Below are positions 9,791-17,922 of a stretch of 64,000 bases of DNA, piece after piece. The stretch's first letter is position 1; every line of letters starts with the position of its first letter. Position numbers and translations under genes: made by a program. The notes beneath the pieces were generated by a model, which was not told where the DNA came from, did not search any database, and was given only the letters and a program-made list of their open reading frames with translations. This stretch comes from an uncultured Prevotellaceae bacterium (lineage in GTDB: Bacteria; Bacteroidota; Bacteroidia; Bacteroidales; Bacteroidaceae): contig OMRP01000013.1 in NCBI GenBank assembly GCA_900313615.1, positions 31,577 to 95,576 of the forward strand, in the 5' to 3' direction.

Positions 9791-9797
9791 AGACGTA
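9782..9797 (+). repeat. 8-bp tandem duplication (GAGACGTA twice) causing a frameshift in susF
   Basis: GAGACGTA at 9782-9789 is repeated at once at 9790-9797. With one copy the protein reads SNLEETYYIIGTPQGW without a break; with two copies it meets TAG at 9788. Tandem copies of this size can be lost or gained by slippage. Confidence 0.9.
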
Positions 9798-10689
9798 CTA
9801 CATCATCGGCACGCCGCAAGGATGGAACGAGAACAATACCGACTACCCCGTGAAGAACAGTGGTGTCAGCACCGCTATCGACCCGGTGTTCAAGGTTCGT
9901 CTACCGGCCACGGGCAGCAATGTCGAGTTCAAGCTCTGTCCTGAATCAGGCATCGGCTCATGGGATAAAGACTTCACTGCCGACCCGAGCGGCGAGGAGG
10001 GCAAGTTGGCCTCGAACAACGCCGGTGGCAACATCACCATCGAGAATGTTGACGGCGCCGTGGCTTATGATGTATGGTTCAACCTCCGCGACAAAGTATG
10101 GGGCTACGTTCCCGTCAAGGCTGACGAGTTGTTCTTCGAGATTGGCAATGAAGGCGGTTGGAGTATTGCCCACGGTCTGCAAGGCAAAGACAAGGTATAC
10201 ACCGGTTTCTACTTCCTCAATGGCGAGTTCAAGTTCAAGCCCAATGCCGATAACTGGGACAACGACCTCGAATATGACGGTGCGGCCGAAGGTGCCACTG
10301 GTAAGGTAGCCGACAACGGAGGCAGCAATATGCCTGCTCCCGAGACCGGTTTCTATAAGATTGTGCTCGACCTGAATGCCATGACCTACAACTTGGTCAA
10401 GATCAACACCGTAGGTGTGATTGGCGACGCTACGGCAAATGGTTGGGACAGTGACCAAGACATGACATGGAACCCCGACGGTTACTGGCATATCGACAAC
10501 CTGACACTGAACGACGGTACCATCAAGTTCCGTGGCAATGACAACTGGAACGGTGACCTTGACCTCGGTGGTGACCCCAACTGTCTGACCATCGGCGGTG
10601 GCAACATCAGCGTGACAGCCGGCACATACGACATCAAGCTCTTCCAGGGTTACAGCGGCTATGCCCATGCTGTGATTACGAAGAAGTAA
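9790..10689 (+). pseudogene. susF: C-terminal portion of the frameshifted susF-like gene
   Basis: From 9790 the frame reads ETYYIIGTPQGWNENN and stays open for about 299 codons to the stop at 10687-10689. It has no convincing start of its own; the first GTG, at 9850, lies inside a module. It carries three carbohydrate-binding modules: TYYIIGTPQGW to WGYVPV, then FFEIGNEGGW with FKFKPNADNWDND, then VGVIGDATANGWDSDQDM to the end. The third is the kind of module also present in SusE. It should be read as the remainder of the preceding gene, translated only if one 8-bp copy is absent or by ribosomal frameshifting. Confidence 0.85.
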
Positions 10690-10690
10690 T

Positions 10691-10720
10691 ACCCATCCCA
10701 ACCCCTCCCTTGGGGAGGGG
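10691..10720 (+). repeat. GC-rich palindromic intergenic repeat, copy 1
   Basis: An ACCCATCCCA arm is followed by CCCCTCCCTTGGGGAGGGG (10702-10720), a near-perfect inverted repeat. Related copies are at 10791-10816 (opposite orientation) and 36581-36615. No coding capacity. Confidence 0.7.
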
Positions 10721-10730
10721 CTTGAGAAAG

Positions 10731-10776
10731 AACAGTGAAGGAGAAGACCTATTTGGTTTTCTCCTTCACTGTTTTA
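10731..10776 (+). terminator. Terminator of the sus operon
   Basis: AACAGTGAAGGAGAA at 10731-10745 pairs perfectly with 10759-10773 over 15 bp, with a 13-nt loop and a short T-run after it. It sits about 40 bp after the last sus codon. Confidence 0.8.
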
Positions 10777-10790
10777 TACACCTTGATATA

Positions 10791-10816
10791 CCCTCCCCTG
10801 GGGGGGGCCGGGGTGA
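10791..10816 (-). repeat. GC-rich palindromic intergenic repeat, copy 2 (inverted)
   Basis: On the minus strand this reads CTCACCCCGGCC followed by CCCCCCAGGGGAGGG, the same pattern as 10691-10720. The two copies flank the sus terminator in opposite orientation. Confidence 0.6.
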
Positions 10817-10824
10817 GTTTTCAA

Positions 10825-10838
10825 TGCAACCGATTGCA
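10825..10838. promoter_or_regulatory. Predicted LacI-type operator before the amylase gene
   Basis: TGCAACCGATTGCA is a dyad with one mismatched pair, of the same TGCAAnCGnTTGCA form as the site before susC. Its centre is 62.5 bp upstream of the amylase -7 element, against 61.5 bp at susC. Confidence 0.75.
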
Positions 10839-10893
10839 CGACCATTTACGCAAATGAAAGGGCATGAGCGAAACAACCTATAGGAAAAAAACG

Positions 10894-10901
10894 TATCTTC
10901 G
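10894..10901 (+). promoter_or_regulatory. -7 element of the amylase promoter
   Basis: TATCTTCG differs from TANNTTTG at one position and has no TTTG at the -33 spacing. That suits a promoter needing an activator. The leader to the start codon would be about 23 nt. Confidence 0.5.
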
Positions 10902-10930
10902 CAACAGAAAACTATCAAACCCCAACCAAT

Positions 10931-12925
10931 ATGAAGAAAATTTACATGACATTGTTCGCCCTTGCCATGACCATGACGACTATGGCGCAGGGCTGGCCCG
11001 CCAACTACCAAGGCGTGATGCTGCAAGGATTCTATTGGGATTCCTTCAACGACAGCCAATGGAGCACATTGGAAGCACAAGCTGACGAGCTGTCTCAATA
11101 TTTCTCACTCGTATGGATACCCCAGAGTGGCAAATGCAATGACAACGGATGGCAGTCAATGGGCTATGACGACTACTACTGGTTCGACCAGAATAGTTCA
11201 TTTGGCACAGAAGCACAGTTGCGCTCACTTATCAATACGTTTAAGGCCAAGGGCATCGGCACCATCGCTGATGTGGTGGTGAACCACCGCAACACCAACG
11301 GATGGGTGACCTTCCCCGCGGAGGTGTATAACGGAGTAACCTACCAACTGCAGTCCACTGACATCTGTGCCAACGACGATAATGGCAAGACGAAAACATG
11401 GGCCGATGCAAACGGTTATAGCCTGAGTACGAACAACGACACCGGCGAGGGCTGGGATGGCATGCGCGACCTTGACCACAAGAGCACAAACGTGCAGGAG
11501 AATGTGAAGGCCTATCTCGGATTCTTGCTCAACGACCTGCAATATGCCGGTTTCCGTTACGACATGGTGAAAGGTTTCAGCGGATCGTATGTGGGACAGT
11601 ACAACCATGATTCAGCACCCACCTATAGTGTGGGCGAATACTGGGATGGCAACAAGACAAGTGTGGTGAACTGGATTAACGCCACGAAAGTGGACGGTAC
11701 CATCCAGAGCGCCGCTTTTGACTTCCCCTTCCGCTATACTGTTCGCGATGCCATCAACGCTGGCAGCAGCCAACCTAATTGGCTTAAGCTTGACAACACT
11801 TCGGTGATGGCTGACGCCTCCTACCGCCGCTACGCCGTCACCTTCGTGGAGAACCACGATACGGAGCGACGTTCTGGCGCCGAACAAGACCCCATCAAGC
11901 GCGACACCTTGGCAGCCAACGCCTATCTGTTGGCCATGCCGGGCACCCCCTGCGTGTTCTTCAAACATTGGAAAGATTGCAAGAAAGACATCGCCCAGAT
12001 GATTAACGTGCGTAACTTCGCCGGTATCCACAACCAGAGCGAATACTCCAAATTCAGTGGCGACGCCAGTCATTATGCCGTACGCACCAAGGGCGCCAAC
12101 TGTGACCTGCTGGCCGTCGTGGGCAATGTGTCAAAATACACACCACCCACCCGTTGGATAAAGGTGGCCGAAGGTTACCACTACTGCTATTACCTGCCCA
12201 ATGATGCCAATACGGCATGGATCGACTTGGCCTCGGGCGAATACCTCAGTGAGCAGACAGCCACGTTGACAGCCGTGACCAACGAAAACGCTCAGATTGT
12301 TTACACCACCGACGGCAGCACTCCGACAGCATCGAGCACGAAAGTGGCCAGCGGCACCAAGGTAACCATCCCCGTGGGCACCACGACGCTGACCGCCGGT
12401 CTGCTCATCGGCAGCACGGTAACGGGCATCGTAAGCCGCACTTACAACATCATTGACTTCCAACCGTACGACATCACCATTTACGTCAACACCGACCAAG
12501 TGGGCTGGAGCAACGTGAACTTCTGGACATGGGGTGGCGATGGTAGCCACTCTCCGAAGAACAGCAACTGGCCTGGTGACAAGGTGAGCACTACGGTGGA
12601 GAAAGATGGCAAGCAGTGGTTCACACATACCTACACCATCAACAATCCTTCTGACTGTGTGAACTTCGTATTCAGCACAGGCACAGGAAGTCCTCAGACC
12701 GTTGACATCAACGACATCAACAGCGACACCTTCTTCGAAATATCCTCAGAGACCGAAGGTGGCAAGAACAAGGTGAACGTGGTGAGCACGGGCATAGAAG
12801 AGTTGCAAATGACAAGTGACGAATTACAAATGGATGATGCTATCTACGATCTGCAAGGCCGTCGTGTAACACATCCGACACATGGCATCTACATCCGTGG
12901 TGGAAAGAAATTTATCGTAAGATAA
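10931..12925 (+). CDS. Secreted GH13 alpha-amylase with starch-binding module
   Basis: 664 residues. The signal peptide ends TTMAQ at residue 20. The GH13 barrel shows region I DVVVNH (114-119), region II GFRYDMVKG with nucleophile Asp211, region III VGEYWDG with acid/base Glu236, and region IV FVENHD with Asp310. The GEYWD form is seen in GH13_7/plant-like amylases rather than SusG-type GH13_36. After about residue 430 comes a chitobiase C-terminal-like beta segment (YTTDGSTPT). Next is a CBM26-like starch module (ITIYVNTDQVGWSNVNFWTW), then a tail YDLQGRR to GIYIRGGKKFIVR like those of type IX secretion substrates. It is not a lipoprotein. It has its own promoter with the shared LacI-type operator and should endo-cleave starch for the SusCD import system. 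Confidence 0.93.
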   Translation: MKKIYMTLFALAMTMTTMAQGWPANYQGVMLQGFYWDSFNDSQWSTLEAQADELSQYFSLVWIPQSGKCNDNGWQSMGYDDYYWFDQNSSFGTEAQLRSLINTFKAKGIGTIADVVVNHRNTNGWVTFPAEVYNGVTYQLQSTDICANDDNGKTKTWADANGYSLSTNNDTGEGWDGMRDLDHKSTNVQENVKAYLGFLLNDLQYAGFRYDMVKGFSGSYVGQYNHDSAPTYSVGEYWDGNKTSVVNWINATKVDGTIQSAAFDFPFRYTVRDAINAGSSQPNWLKLDNTSVMADASYRRYAVTFVENHDTERRSGAEQDPIKRDTLAANAYLLAMPGTPCVFFKHWKDCKKDIAQMINVRNFAGIHNQSEYSKFSGDASHYAVRTKGANCDLLAVVGNVSKYTPPTRWIKVAEGYHYCYYLPNDANTAWIDLASGEYLSEQTATLTAVTNENAQIVYTTDGSTPTASSTKVASGTKVTIPVGTTTLTAGLLIGSTVTGIVSRTYNIIDFQPYDITIYVNTDQVGWSNVNFWTWGGDGSHSPKNSNWPGDKVSTTVEKDGKQWFTHTYTINNPSDCVNFVFSTGTGSPQTVDINDINSDTFFEISSETEGGKNKVNVVSTGIEELQMTSDELQMDDAIYDLQGRRVTHPTHGIYIRGGKKFIVR

Positions 12926-12951
12926 GGAAGGATCCCATATTAGCCAATAGC

Positions 12952-12988
12952 AAAAAGTGTTTAAAGTTTTTCTTTGGACACTTTTTTT
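12952..12988 (+). terminator. Terminator after the amylase gene
   Basis: AAAAAGTGT (12952-12960) pairs with ACACTTTTT (12978-12986) around a 17-nt loop and ends in a T-run. It lies 26 bp after the amylase stop. Confidence 0.6.
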
Positions 12989-13022
12989 CGGATAAAAACC
13001 ATCCCATGTCGAGTTTTTTATG

Positions 13023-13030
13023 TAAGTTTG
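13023..13030 (+). promoter_or_regulatory. -7 element of the GH53 gene promoter
   Basis: TAAGTTTG matches TANNTTTG and lies 25 bp before the GH53 start codon. No TTTG is found at the -33 spacing, and no copy of the LacI-type dyad lies nearby. Confidence 0.6.
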
Positions 13031-13055
13031 CACACAAACTAAAAGAAACGACATC

Positions 13056-14342
13056 ATGAAACAAATCACTACCTTTATCTTTTCCCTATTCTTCGGCATT
13101 GCGCTCACTACACAGGCACAGACCAAATTTGTGGGAGGCGACATCTCGCTTTTACCCTCCTATGAGACCAATGGCGCCATTTACCGCGATATGGATGGCA
13201 ATACCATCAGTGGCGGCATGCTACCCTACTTTAAGGAACAAGGCATGAACGCCATGCGCGTGCGTCTGTTCGTTGACCCGACGAAAGCCTCCACCACGGA
13301 AAAGGGTGAGGGTGTGCGACAAGACTTGGAATATGTGAAAGCCTTGGGCAAACAGATAAAAGACGCCGGCATGGCCCTTATGCTAGATTTCCATTATAGC
13401 GACTCCTGGGCCGACCCCGTAAAACAGTGGAAGCCTGATTCATGGAAATCGCTTACAGACGACCAGCTCTATACCCAGATTTACGACTACACGAAAGATG
13501 TGCTTCAGCAAATGAACGCCGCCGGTGCCACACCTGATTTTATCCAAACGGGTAACGAAATCAGCTATGGCATGTTATGGGGCGTGAAGAGCGATGCTGC
13601 AAGCACATTGAAAAAATGCTATTACAACAGTGACGACAACTGGCCTTACTTCACCACGTTACTGAAGAACGCCATCCAGGCTTGCCATGAAGAATGTCCG
13701 GATGCGAAGATTGTCATCCATACGGAACGAGTGGCCAAGCCCACCATCCTCTACGGTTTTTACGATAAAATCCAAAGCTATGGCGTGGATTACGACATCA
13801 TCGGCTTGAGCTATTATCCCTACTACCATGGAACACTGCAAGGACTCAACACCGTGCTCACCCAGTTGGAGAGTCGTTATGCCGACAAGGAGATTATGAT
13901 TGTCGAGACAGGCTACTATCACAATTGGCAACCCGAAGGTGTGGATTATGACCTTTCGGCAACCTACCCCATCTCTGGTGAAGGCCAGAAAGCATTTACA
14001 GAGGCGCTTATCGCCAAGTTGTCCGACCACAGCCATGTTACCGGCCTGTTCTGGTGGTTCATGGAAGCCAACGAATACGGCCTGGATTGGAACACCAAGC
14101 GTGTGACAGACAATTGGTACAACGCCGGACTGTTTGACAACCAAACAGGCAAGGCCCTTCCTGCCCTGTACGTGCTGAAGGATTTCCTCGGTGAACAGGC
14201 GGGTATCACCGAAATGGAAGCTGAGAATGCCTCGTCAACCATCAAGGGAGTCTACACCCTTGACGGTCGCCAAATTGGCAACACCTTGCCCAACCAAAAA
14301 GGCATCTACATCATCGATGGCAAGAAGCGGGTTGTGAGGTAA
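13056..14342 (+). CDS. GH53 endo-beta-1,4-galactanase
   Basis: 428 residues with a signal peptide ending TTQAQ. The glycoside hydrolase family 53 pattern is clear: KFVGGDISLLPSYE at the start, MRVRLFVDP near residue 70, LMLDFHYSDSWADP near 110, acid/base Glu168 in QTGNEIS and nucleophile Glu284 in MIVETGYY. GH53 enzymes cut the beta-1,4-galactan side chains of pectin, so this gene adds a second substrate beside the starch locus. The C-terminus (YTLDGRQI to GIYIIDGKKRVVR) resembles the amylase tail and suggests the same export route. It has its own -7 element and terminators on both sides, so it is probably a single-gene unit. Confidence 0.93.
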   Translation: MKQITTFIFSLFFGIALTTQAQTKFVGGDISLLPSYETNGAIYRDMDGNTISGGMLPYFKEQGMNAMRVRLFVDPTKASTTEKGEGVRQDLEYVKALGKQIKDAGMALMLDFHYSDSWADPVKQWKPDSWKSLTDDQLYTQIYDYTKDVLQQMNAAGATPDFIQTGNEISYGMLWGVKSDAASTLKKCYYNSDDNWPYFTTLLKNAIQACHEECPDAKIVIHTERVAKPTILYGFYDKIQSYGVDYDIIGLSYYPYYHGTLQGLNTVLTQLESRYADKEIMIVETGYYHNWQPEGVDYDLSATYPISGEGQKAFTEALIAKLSDHSHVTGLFWWFMEANEYGLDWNTKRVTDNWYNAGLFDNQTGKALPALYVLKDFLGEQAGITEMEAENASSTIKGVYTLDGRQIGNTLPNQKGIYIIDGKKRVVR

Positions 14343-14348
14343 TTCTGG

Positions 14349-14420
14349 AACACAAATAACATGCATAACACGAATCGACACTAATCATTGCAATTAGTGT
14401 CGATTCGTGTTCTTTGTGTT
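14349..14420. terminator. Bidirectional terminator between GH53 and ABC exporter genes
   Basis: A perfect 19-bp inverted repeat (14367-14385 with 14393-14411) is flanked by outer arms AACACAAA/TTTGTGTT (14349-14356 and 14413-14420). The two flanking genes converge on it. Confidence 0.75.
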
Positions 14421-14433
14421 TGTTATCGAATAA

Positions 14434-16104
14434 TTATATTTTCTCTATGTGCAATGTCTGGTCGCAATAGTCAACGACGGCGGGACGGTGGGTGATGAAG
14501 ATGATGGTGCGGTCGTGCGAAGACAATATGTTTTGCAGCAGCTGCCGCTCGGTGTCGGGATCGAGTGCGCTGGTAGCCTCATCGAAGAGCAAGATGGCGC
14601 GGTTGCGCAACAAAGCACGTGCTATGGCGATACGTTGCGCCTGACCCTCGCTCAGTCCCCCACCCGACTCGGCGCAAGAGGTATCCAAACCATCAGGCAG
14701 GTCGAAAACAAAGTCGGCACAACTCTTATGCAGCGCCTCGCGCATCTGCTGCTCCGTGGCATGTAATTTGCCCAAGCGCAGGTTGTCGCGTATGGTACCA
14801 CTCATGAGCGTATTGCCCTGCGGCACATAGACGAAGTTGCAACGCATACGTGGCGTAAGCGTCTTCGTCTCTTGGCTATTGTATATCTCCACACTACCCT
14901 CCTGCGGCCGTAGCAGCGCCAGTATCATCCGTACAAGTGTAGTTTTTCCTGAGCCTGTCTCGCCAAGGATTGCCGTGCAACTGCCCGGTTTGAAATCGAA
15001 AGTAAGGTGGTCGATAACCTTGCCTTCTTTCTCTTCATACGCATAACTCACGTCGCGAAAACGCACGCCACAAGGAGCTTTTACGCGGATAGGGTCGCCC
15101 TGTTCCTCGAGTGGGTTCTCCTCCAACTCCATCAGTCGTTCCGCCGCCGTGAACACACTCACGAAGGCCGGCACCAGTTTGGTGAGGTTACGCGCCGGGC
15201 CCTGTATCTTGTTCACCAGTTGCAAGAAAGCCGTCATACCACCAAAAGTGAGCGTATGCTCCGACAAACGGATGGCACTCCACAGGAACGCCACGAGATA
15301 ACCCAGTGCGAATCCGAAGTTGAGGATAAGGTTGGAGAATACCGAGAACACCGTGCGTTTCACCACATGGTGACGCAGTTCACTCTGCGTATTCTCCAGC
15401 TTATCGACCATGGCACTATCACCTTCGAGCGTCTTGATGAGCATACGGTTTTGTATCGTCTCCTGAAGGACACTCTGCACCTTACTGTCGCTATCACGCA
15501 CCTGACGGGTAAGTTGCCGCATCTTACGGATATATATCTTGCTCACCAACACGAAGATGGGTATGATGGCGATGATGACACATGCCAACATCTTGTCCAT
15601 GGAGAAGAGGTAAAAGAACGCACCGAGGAACAATGCCAGTACGGAGAGCGTGCTCGGTATGGTCTCGGTGAGGAATCCCACCACATTGCTCACGTCAATT
15701 TCCAAACGGTTGAGCACGTCGCCGCTATGATGGCTCTCCTTGCCATGCCACTCCGAGCGGAGGATACGGTCGAGCATACGTTGCTGCATGCGGTTTTGCG
15801 CACGTATGCCCAAGATGTTGCGCACCCAGATGCCCGCGATACTCAGTCCGAAATCGACAAGCACCAAGGCACCCATCAGCGCCACCGCCCAATAGATGGA
15901 ACCCTCTACATAACCCGAGGCCACATCTATGGCATGTTGTACCGCCCATACCGAAGCCAAGCTGGCGCCCACACCCATCAGGCCGAGAGAAGCATTGATG
16001 CTTGCCTGCAGGCGGTTTCCACGCCATGCGCGCCACAGCCACCGCAATATCTGCTTCGCTGTATATTTGCTGTCAGGAACGCTGAAATATTCTTTGATGC
16101 TCAT
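14434..16104 (-). CDS. ABC transporter, fused permease and ATPase
   Basis: 556 residues from the ATG at 16104 (MSIKEYF). An upstream in-frame ATG at 16149 would put the first codons in a repeat shared with 287-308, so the shorter start is preferred. The N-terminal half (about 30-300) is an exporter-type six-helix membrane domain. The C-terminal half is a nucleotide-binding domain with Walker A GETGSGKTT, signature LSEGQAQR (LSEGQ rather than the commoner LSGGQ), Walker B ILLFDEATSALD and a switch His in FITHRP. Half-transporters of this layout dimerise to export lipids, peptides or drugs. Nothing nearby indicates the substrate. The gene stands alone between a shared terminator and nadK. Confidence 0.9.
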   Translation of the reverse strand: MSIKEYFSVPDSKYTAKQILRWLWRAWRGNRLQASINASLGLMGVGASLASVWAVQHAIDVASGYVEGSIYWAVALMGALVLVDFGLSIAGIWVRNILGIRAQNRMQQRMLDRILRSEWHGKESHHSGDVLNRLEIDVSNVVGFLTETIPSTLSVLALFLGAFFYLFSMDKMLACVIIAIIPIFVLVSKIYIRKMRQLTRQVRDSDSKVQSVLQETIQNRMLIKTLEGDSAMVDKLENTQSELRHHVVKRTVFSVFSNLILNFGFALGYLVAFLWSAIRLSEHTLTFGGMTAFLQLVNKIQGPARNLTKLVPAFVSVFTAAERLMELEENPLEEQGDPIRVKAPCGVRFRDVSYAYEEKEGKVIDHLTFDFKPGSCTAILGETGSGKTTLVRMILALLRPQEGSVEIYNSQETKTLTPRMRCNFVYVPQGNTLMSGTIRDNLRLGKLHATEQQMREALHKSCADFVFDLPDGLDTSCAESGGGLSEGQAQRIAIARALLRNRAILLFDEATSALDPDTERQLLQNILSSHDRTIIFITHRPAVVDYCDQTLHIEKI

Positions 16105-16126
16105 TATTTTAGGAGTGGAGGAGTAA

Positions 16127-16148
16127 AAGGAGTGAAGGAGTTCAGACA
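16127..16148. repeat. 22-nt intergenic repeat, copy 2 (other copy at 287-308)
   Basis: Identical to 287-308 and again just 5' of a minus-strand gene. It is followed by short repeated words of the form TTGTGAATTG up to 16209. Confidence 0.75.
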
Positions 16149-16209
16149 ATGGCCCGCAGGTCAGTTGTGAATTGTGAATTGTAAAATGTGAATTGAGAAT
16201 AATGAATAA

Positions 16210-17097
16210 TTATTTTCTCAGGTCGACGCCCCATTGCATCTTTTCACGGAGTGTCTGGAAATACTTCTGTCCATGTCGTTTGATGATACGGACGGGGTAG
16301 GCAGCCTTGCGGATGGTGAGTTTCGCTCCCTCGTCACATTTCTCGCTACGACCATCGATGGCCACGAGGAACTGGTGTGTGCGGCTTTCCACGCTTATGG
16401 ATATCTCACAGTCGTCAGGCAACACCAATGGCCGCACGTTGAGGCTGTGAGGAGCCACCGGAGTGAGACAGATAACCCCTGCCTGTGGTGCCACAATCGG
16501 TCCGCCATTGGATAGCGAATAGGCCGTGCTTCCTGTAGGCGTGCTCACCACCAGTCCGTCAGCCTGATACGTGGCCAGGTATTCACCATTGACACATGTC
16601 CGTATGCTGATCATCGACGCATTGTCTCGTTTAAGCACCGCTATATCGTTGAGTGCAAAGGGATTGCCAATGATGGGCGCATCGGGACAGTCGGCGCAGA
16701 GCACGGCATGTTCCTCGAGCAGATATTCCCCTTTATAGACTGACCGCAATGCCGATTCTATCTCTGCAGGGCTGATGTCGGCGAGGAATCCCAGGCGACC
16801 CATGTTCACACCCACGATGGGGATGCACTTACTACCCACTCGTGCCGCCGCCTTAAGGAACGTCCCATCGCCCCCCATGGAGATGACGAAATCGGCATCG
16901 AAATCGTCTTTCTCAAACACCTCGCACCCCGGCAAGTCTATATGCTGTTCGCTGGTAAGGAACTTATGGTATTCCTTGTCGATACTCACGCGCGCACCTC
17001 GTTCGGAAAGGAACGACAGTACTTTCTGTATCGACATCGACTTTTTCGCTTGGTATACATTGCCAAAGATGGCGAAGCGTAATTTGCGCTCAGACAT
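16210..17097 (-). CDS. nadK: NAD kinase
   Basis: 295 residues, normal length. It phosphorylates NAD with ATP or polyphosphate to make NADP in the cytoplasm. The family hallmarks are in place: GGDGTFLKAA at residues 75-84, the ND pair at 150-151 (FALNDIAVLKR), and DGLVVSTPTGSTAYSLSNGGP at 180-200. It diverges from the DJ-1 gene across 135 bp that hold two facing -7 elements (see 17163-17202). Confidence 0.97.
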   Translation of the reverse strand: MSERKLRFAIFGNVYQAKKSMSIQKVLSFLSERGARVSIDKEYHKFLTSEQHIDLPGCEVFEKDDFDADFVISMGGDGTFLKAAARVGSKCIPIVGVNMGRLGFLADISPAEIESALRSVYKGEYLLEEHAVLCADCPDAPIIGNPFALNDIAVLKRDNASMISIRTCVNGEYLATYQADGLVVSTPTGSTAYSLSNGGPIVAPQAGVICLTPVAPHSLNVRPLVLPDDCEISISVESRTHQFLVAIDGRSEKCDEGAKLTIRKAAYPVRIIKRHGQKYFQTLREKMQWGVDLRK

Positions 17098-17162
17098 GGC
17101 TATTTACTTTGATTTTATGAATCTTTATGCTTCTTGTGGGATGATAAATGCGAAAAAAAACG

Positions 17163-17202
17163 TACTTTTGCATCAGCATCGTCCACATTTGATGCAAAAG
17201 TA
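17163..17202. promoter_or_regulatory. Facing -7 elements in a 13-bp inverted repeat, nadK / DJ-1 divergent promoter
   Basis: TACTTTTG at 17163-17170 reads toward the DJ-1 gene, and TACTTTTG on the minus strand (17195-17202) reads toward nadK. Both belong to perfect 13-bp arms, TACTTTTGCATCA and its complement, with a 14-bp spacer. The two transcripts would start within the spacer and overlap slightly. Neither side has a TTTG at -33. Confidence 0.65.
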
Positions 17203-17232
17203 AGGTTTTTCATTGACATACGGAAAAATATC

Positions 17233-17796
17233 ATGGCAAAAGTATATGAATTTCTCGCCACGGGCTTTGAGGAGTTGGAAGCCCTGGCACCCGTCGACAT
17301 TCTCCGTCGTGGCGGACAGGAAGTTATAACAGTGAGCGTGACGGGCAGTCTGTTCGTTGAGTCATCACATGGGGTAACGGTCAAGGCCGATCAATTATTT
17401 GAGGACACCGACCTTGGTGATGCCGACCTGTTACTATTACCCGGTGGCATGCCTGGCTCGAAGAACCTCAATGTCCACGAAGGAGTGAGGGCAGCACTGA
17501 CATCCCATGCCGCCAAAAAGGGACTCATCGGTGCCATCTGCGCCGCTCCCATGGTACTCGGTTCATTGGGTTTGTTACAAGGTAGACGTGCCACCTGTTC
17601 ACCTGGTTTTGAGATATACCTCACCGGTGCTGAATACACGGCAGAGTTGGTTACTGAAGACGGCAATATCATCACTGGCGAAGGTCCTGCTGCTTCGATG
17701 CCCTACGCCTATGCGTTGCTCGCCCGTTTCATCGATGAGCAAGCGGTAACCACCCTGAAGGGAAAGATGCAATTCTTGCATCTGATGGAGGGGTGA
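17233..17796 (+). CDS. DJ-1/PfpI/YajL family protein
   Basis: 187 residues from the ATG at 17233 (MAKVYEFLATGFEELEA). An upstream in-frame ATG at 17134 lies before the promoter and is rejected. The DJ-1 fold is indicated by the acidic residue in GFEELEA (13-16), LLLLPGGMPG (66-75) and the nucleophile elbow AICAAPMVLG with Cys103. Relatives act as redox-sensitive chaperones or remove glyoxal adducts, and bacterial members are often labelled ThiJ or YajL. recG follows after 126 bp, with a GGGGCAAG-type micro-repeat in the gap. Confidence 0.9.
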   Translation: MAKVYEFLATGFEELEALAPVDILRRGGQEVITVSVTGSLFVESSHGVTVKADQLFEDTDLGDADLLLLPGGMPGSKNLNVHEGVRAALTSHAAKKGLIGAICAAPMVLGSLGLLQGRRATCSPGFEIYLTGAEYTAELVTEDGNIITGEGPAASMPYAYALLARFIDEQAVTTLKGKMQFLHLMEG

Positions 17797-17801
17797 GATA
17801 A

Positions 17802-17845
17802 AAGGGGCAAGAGAAGGGGCAAGGGGCAAGGAGCAAGAGAATACT
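17802..17845 (+). repeat. GGGGCAAG-type micro-repeat, copy 1
   Basis: Repeated GGGGCAAG and GGAGCAAG words end in GAGAATAC. Sixteen bases (AGGGGCAAGGAGCAAG) recur exactly at 34133-34148, where the element lies inside a coding sequence. Confidence 0.65.
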
Positions 17846-17922
17846 CTGCTGTCCATTTAATTTATAAAAGCCTTAGAAAATTTAGGTATCCCAGGAAAGC
17901 CAAATAATAAAATAACTCTCGA

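Noticed and set aside
9850-10689. Independent gene starting at GTG 9850
   Set aside because: The frame continues upstream to the 8-bp duplication and encodes the middle of a binding module there, so it is the tail of susF rather than a new gene.
15007-16170. Plus-strand open frame of 387 codons opposite the ABC exporter
   Set aside because: It is antisense to a gene with all ABC motifs, and its translation is His/Arg/Gln-rich without any family signal.
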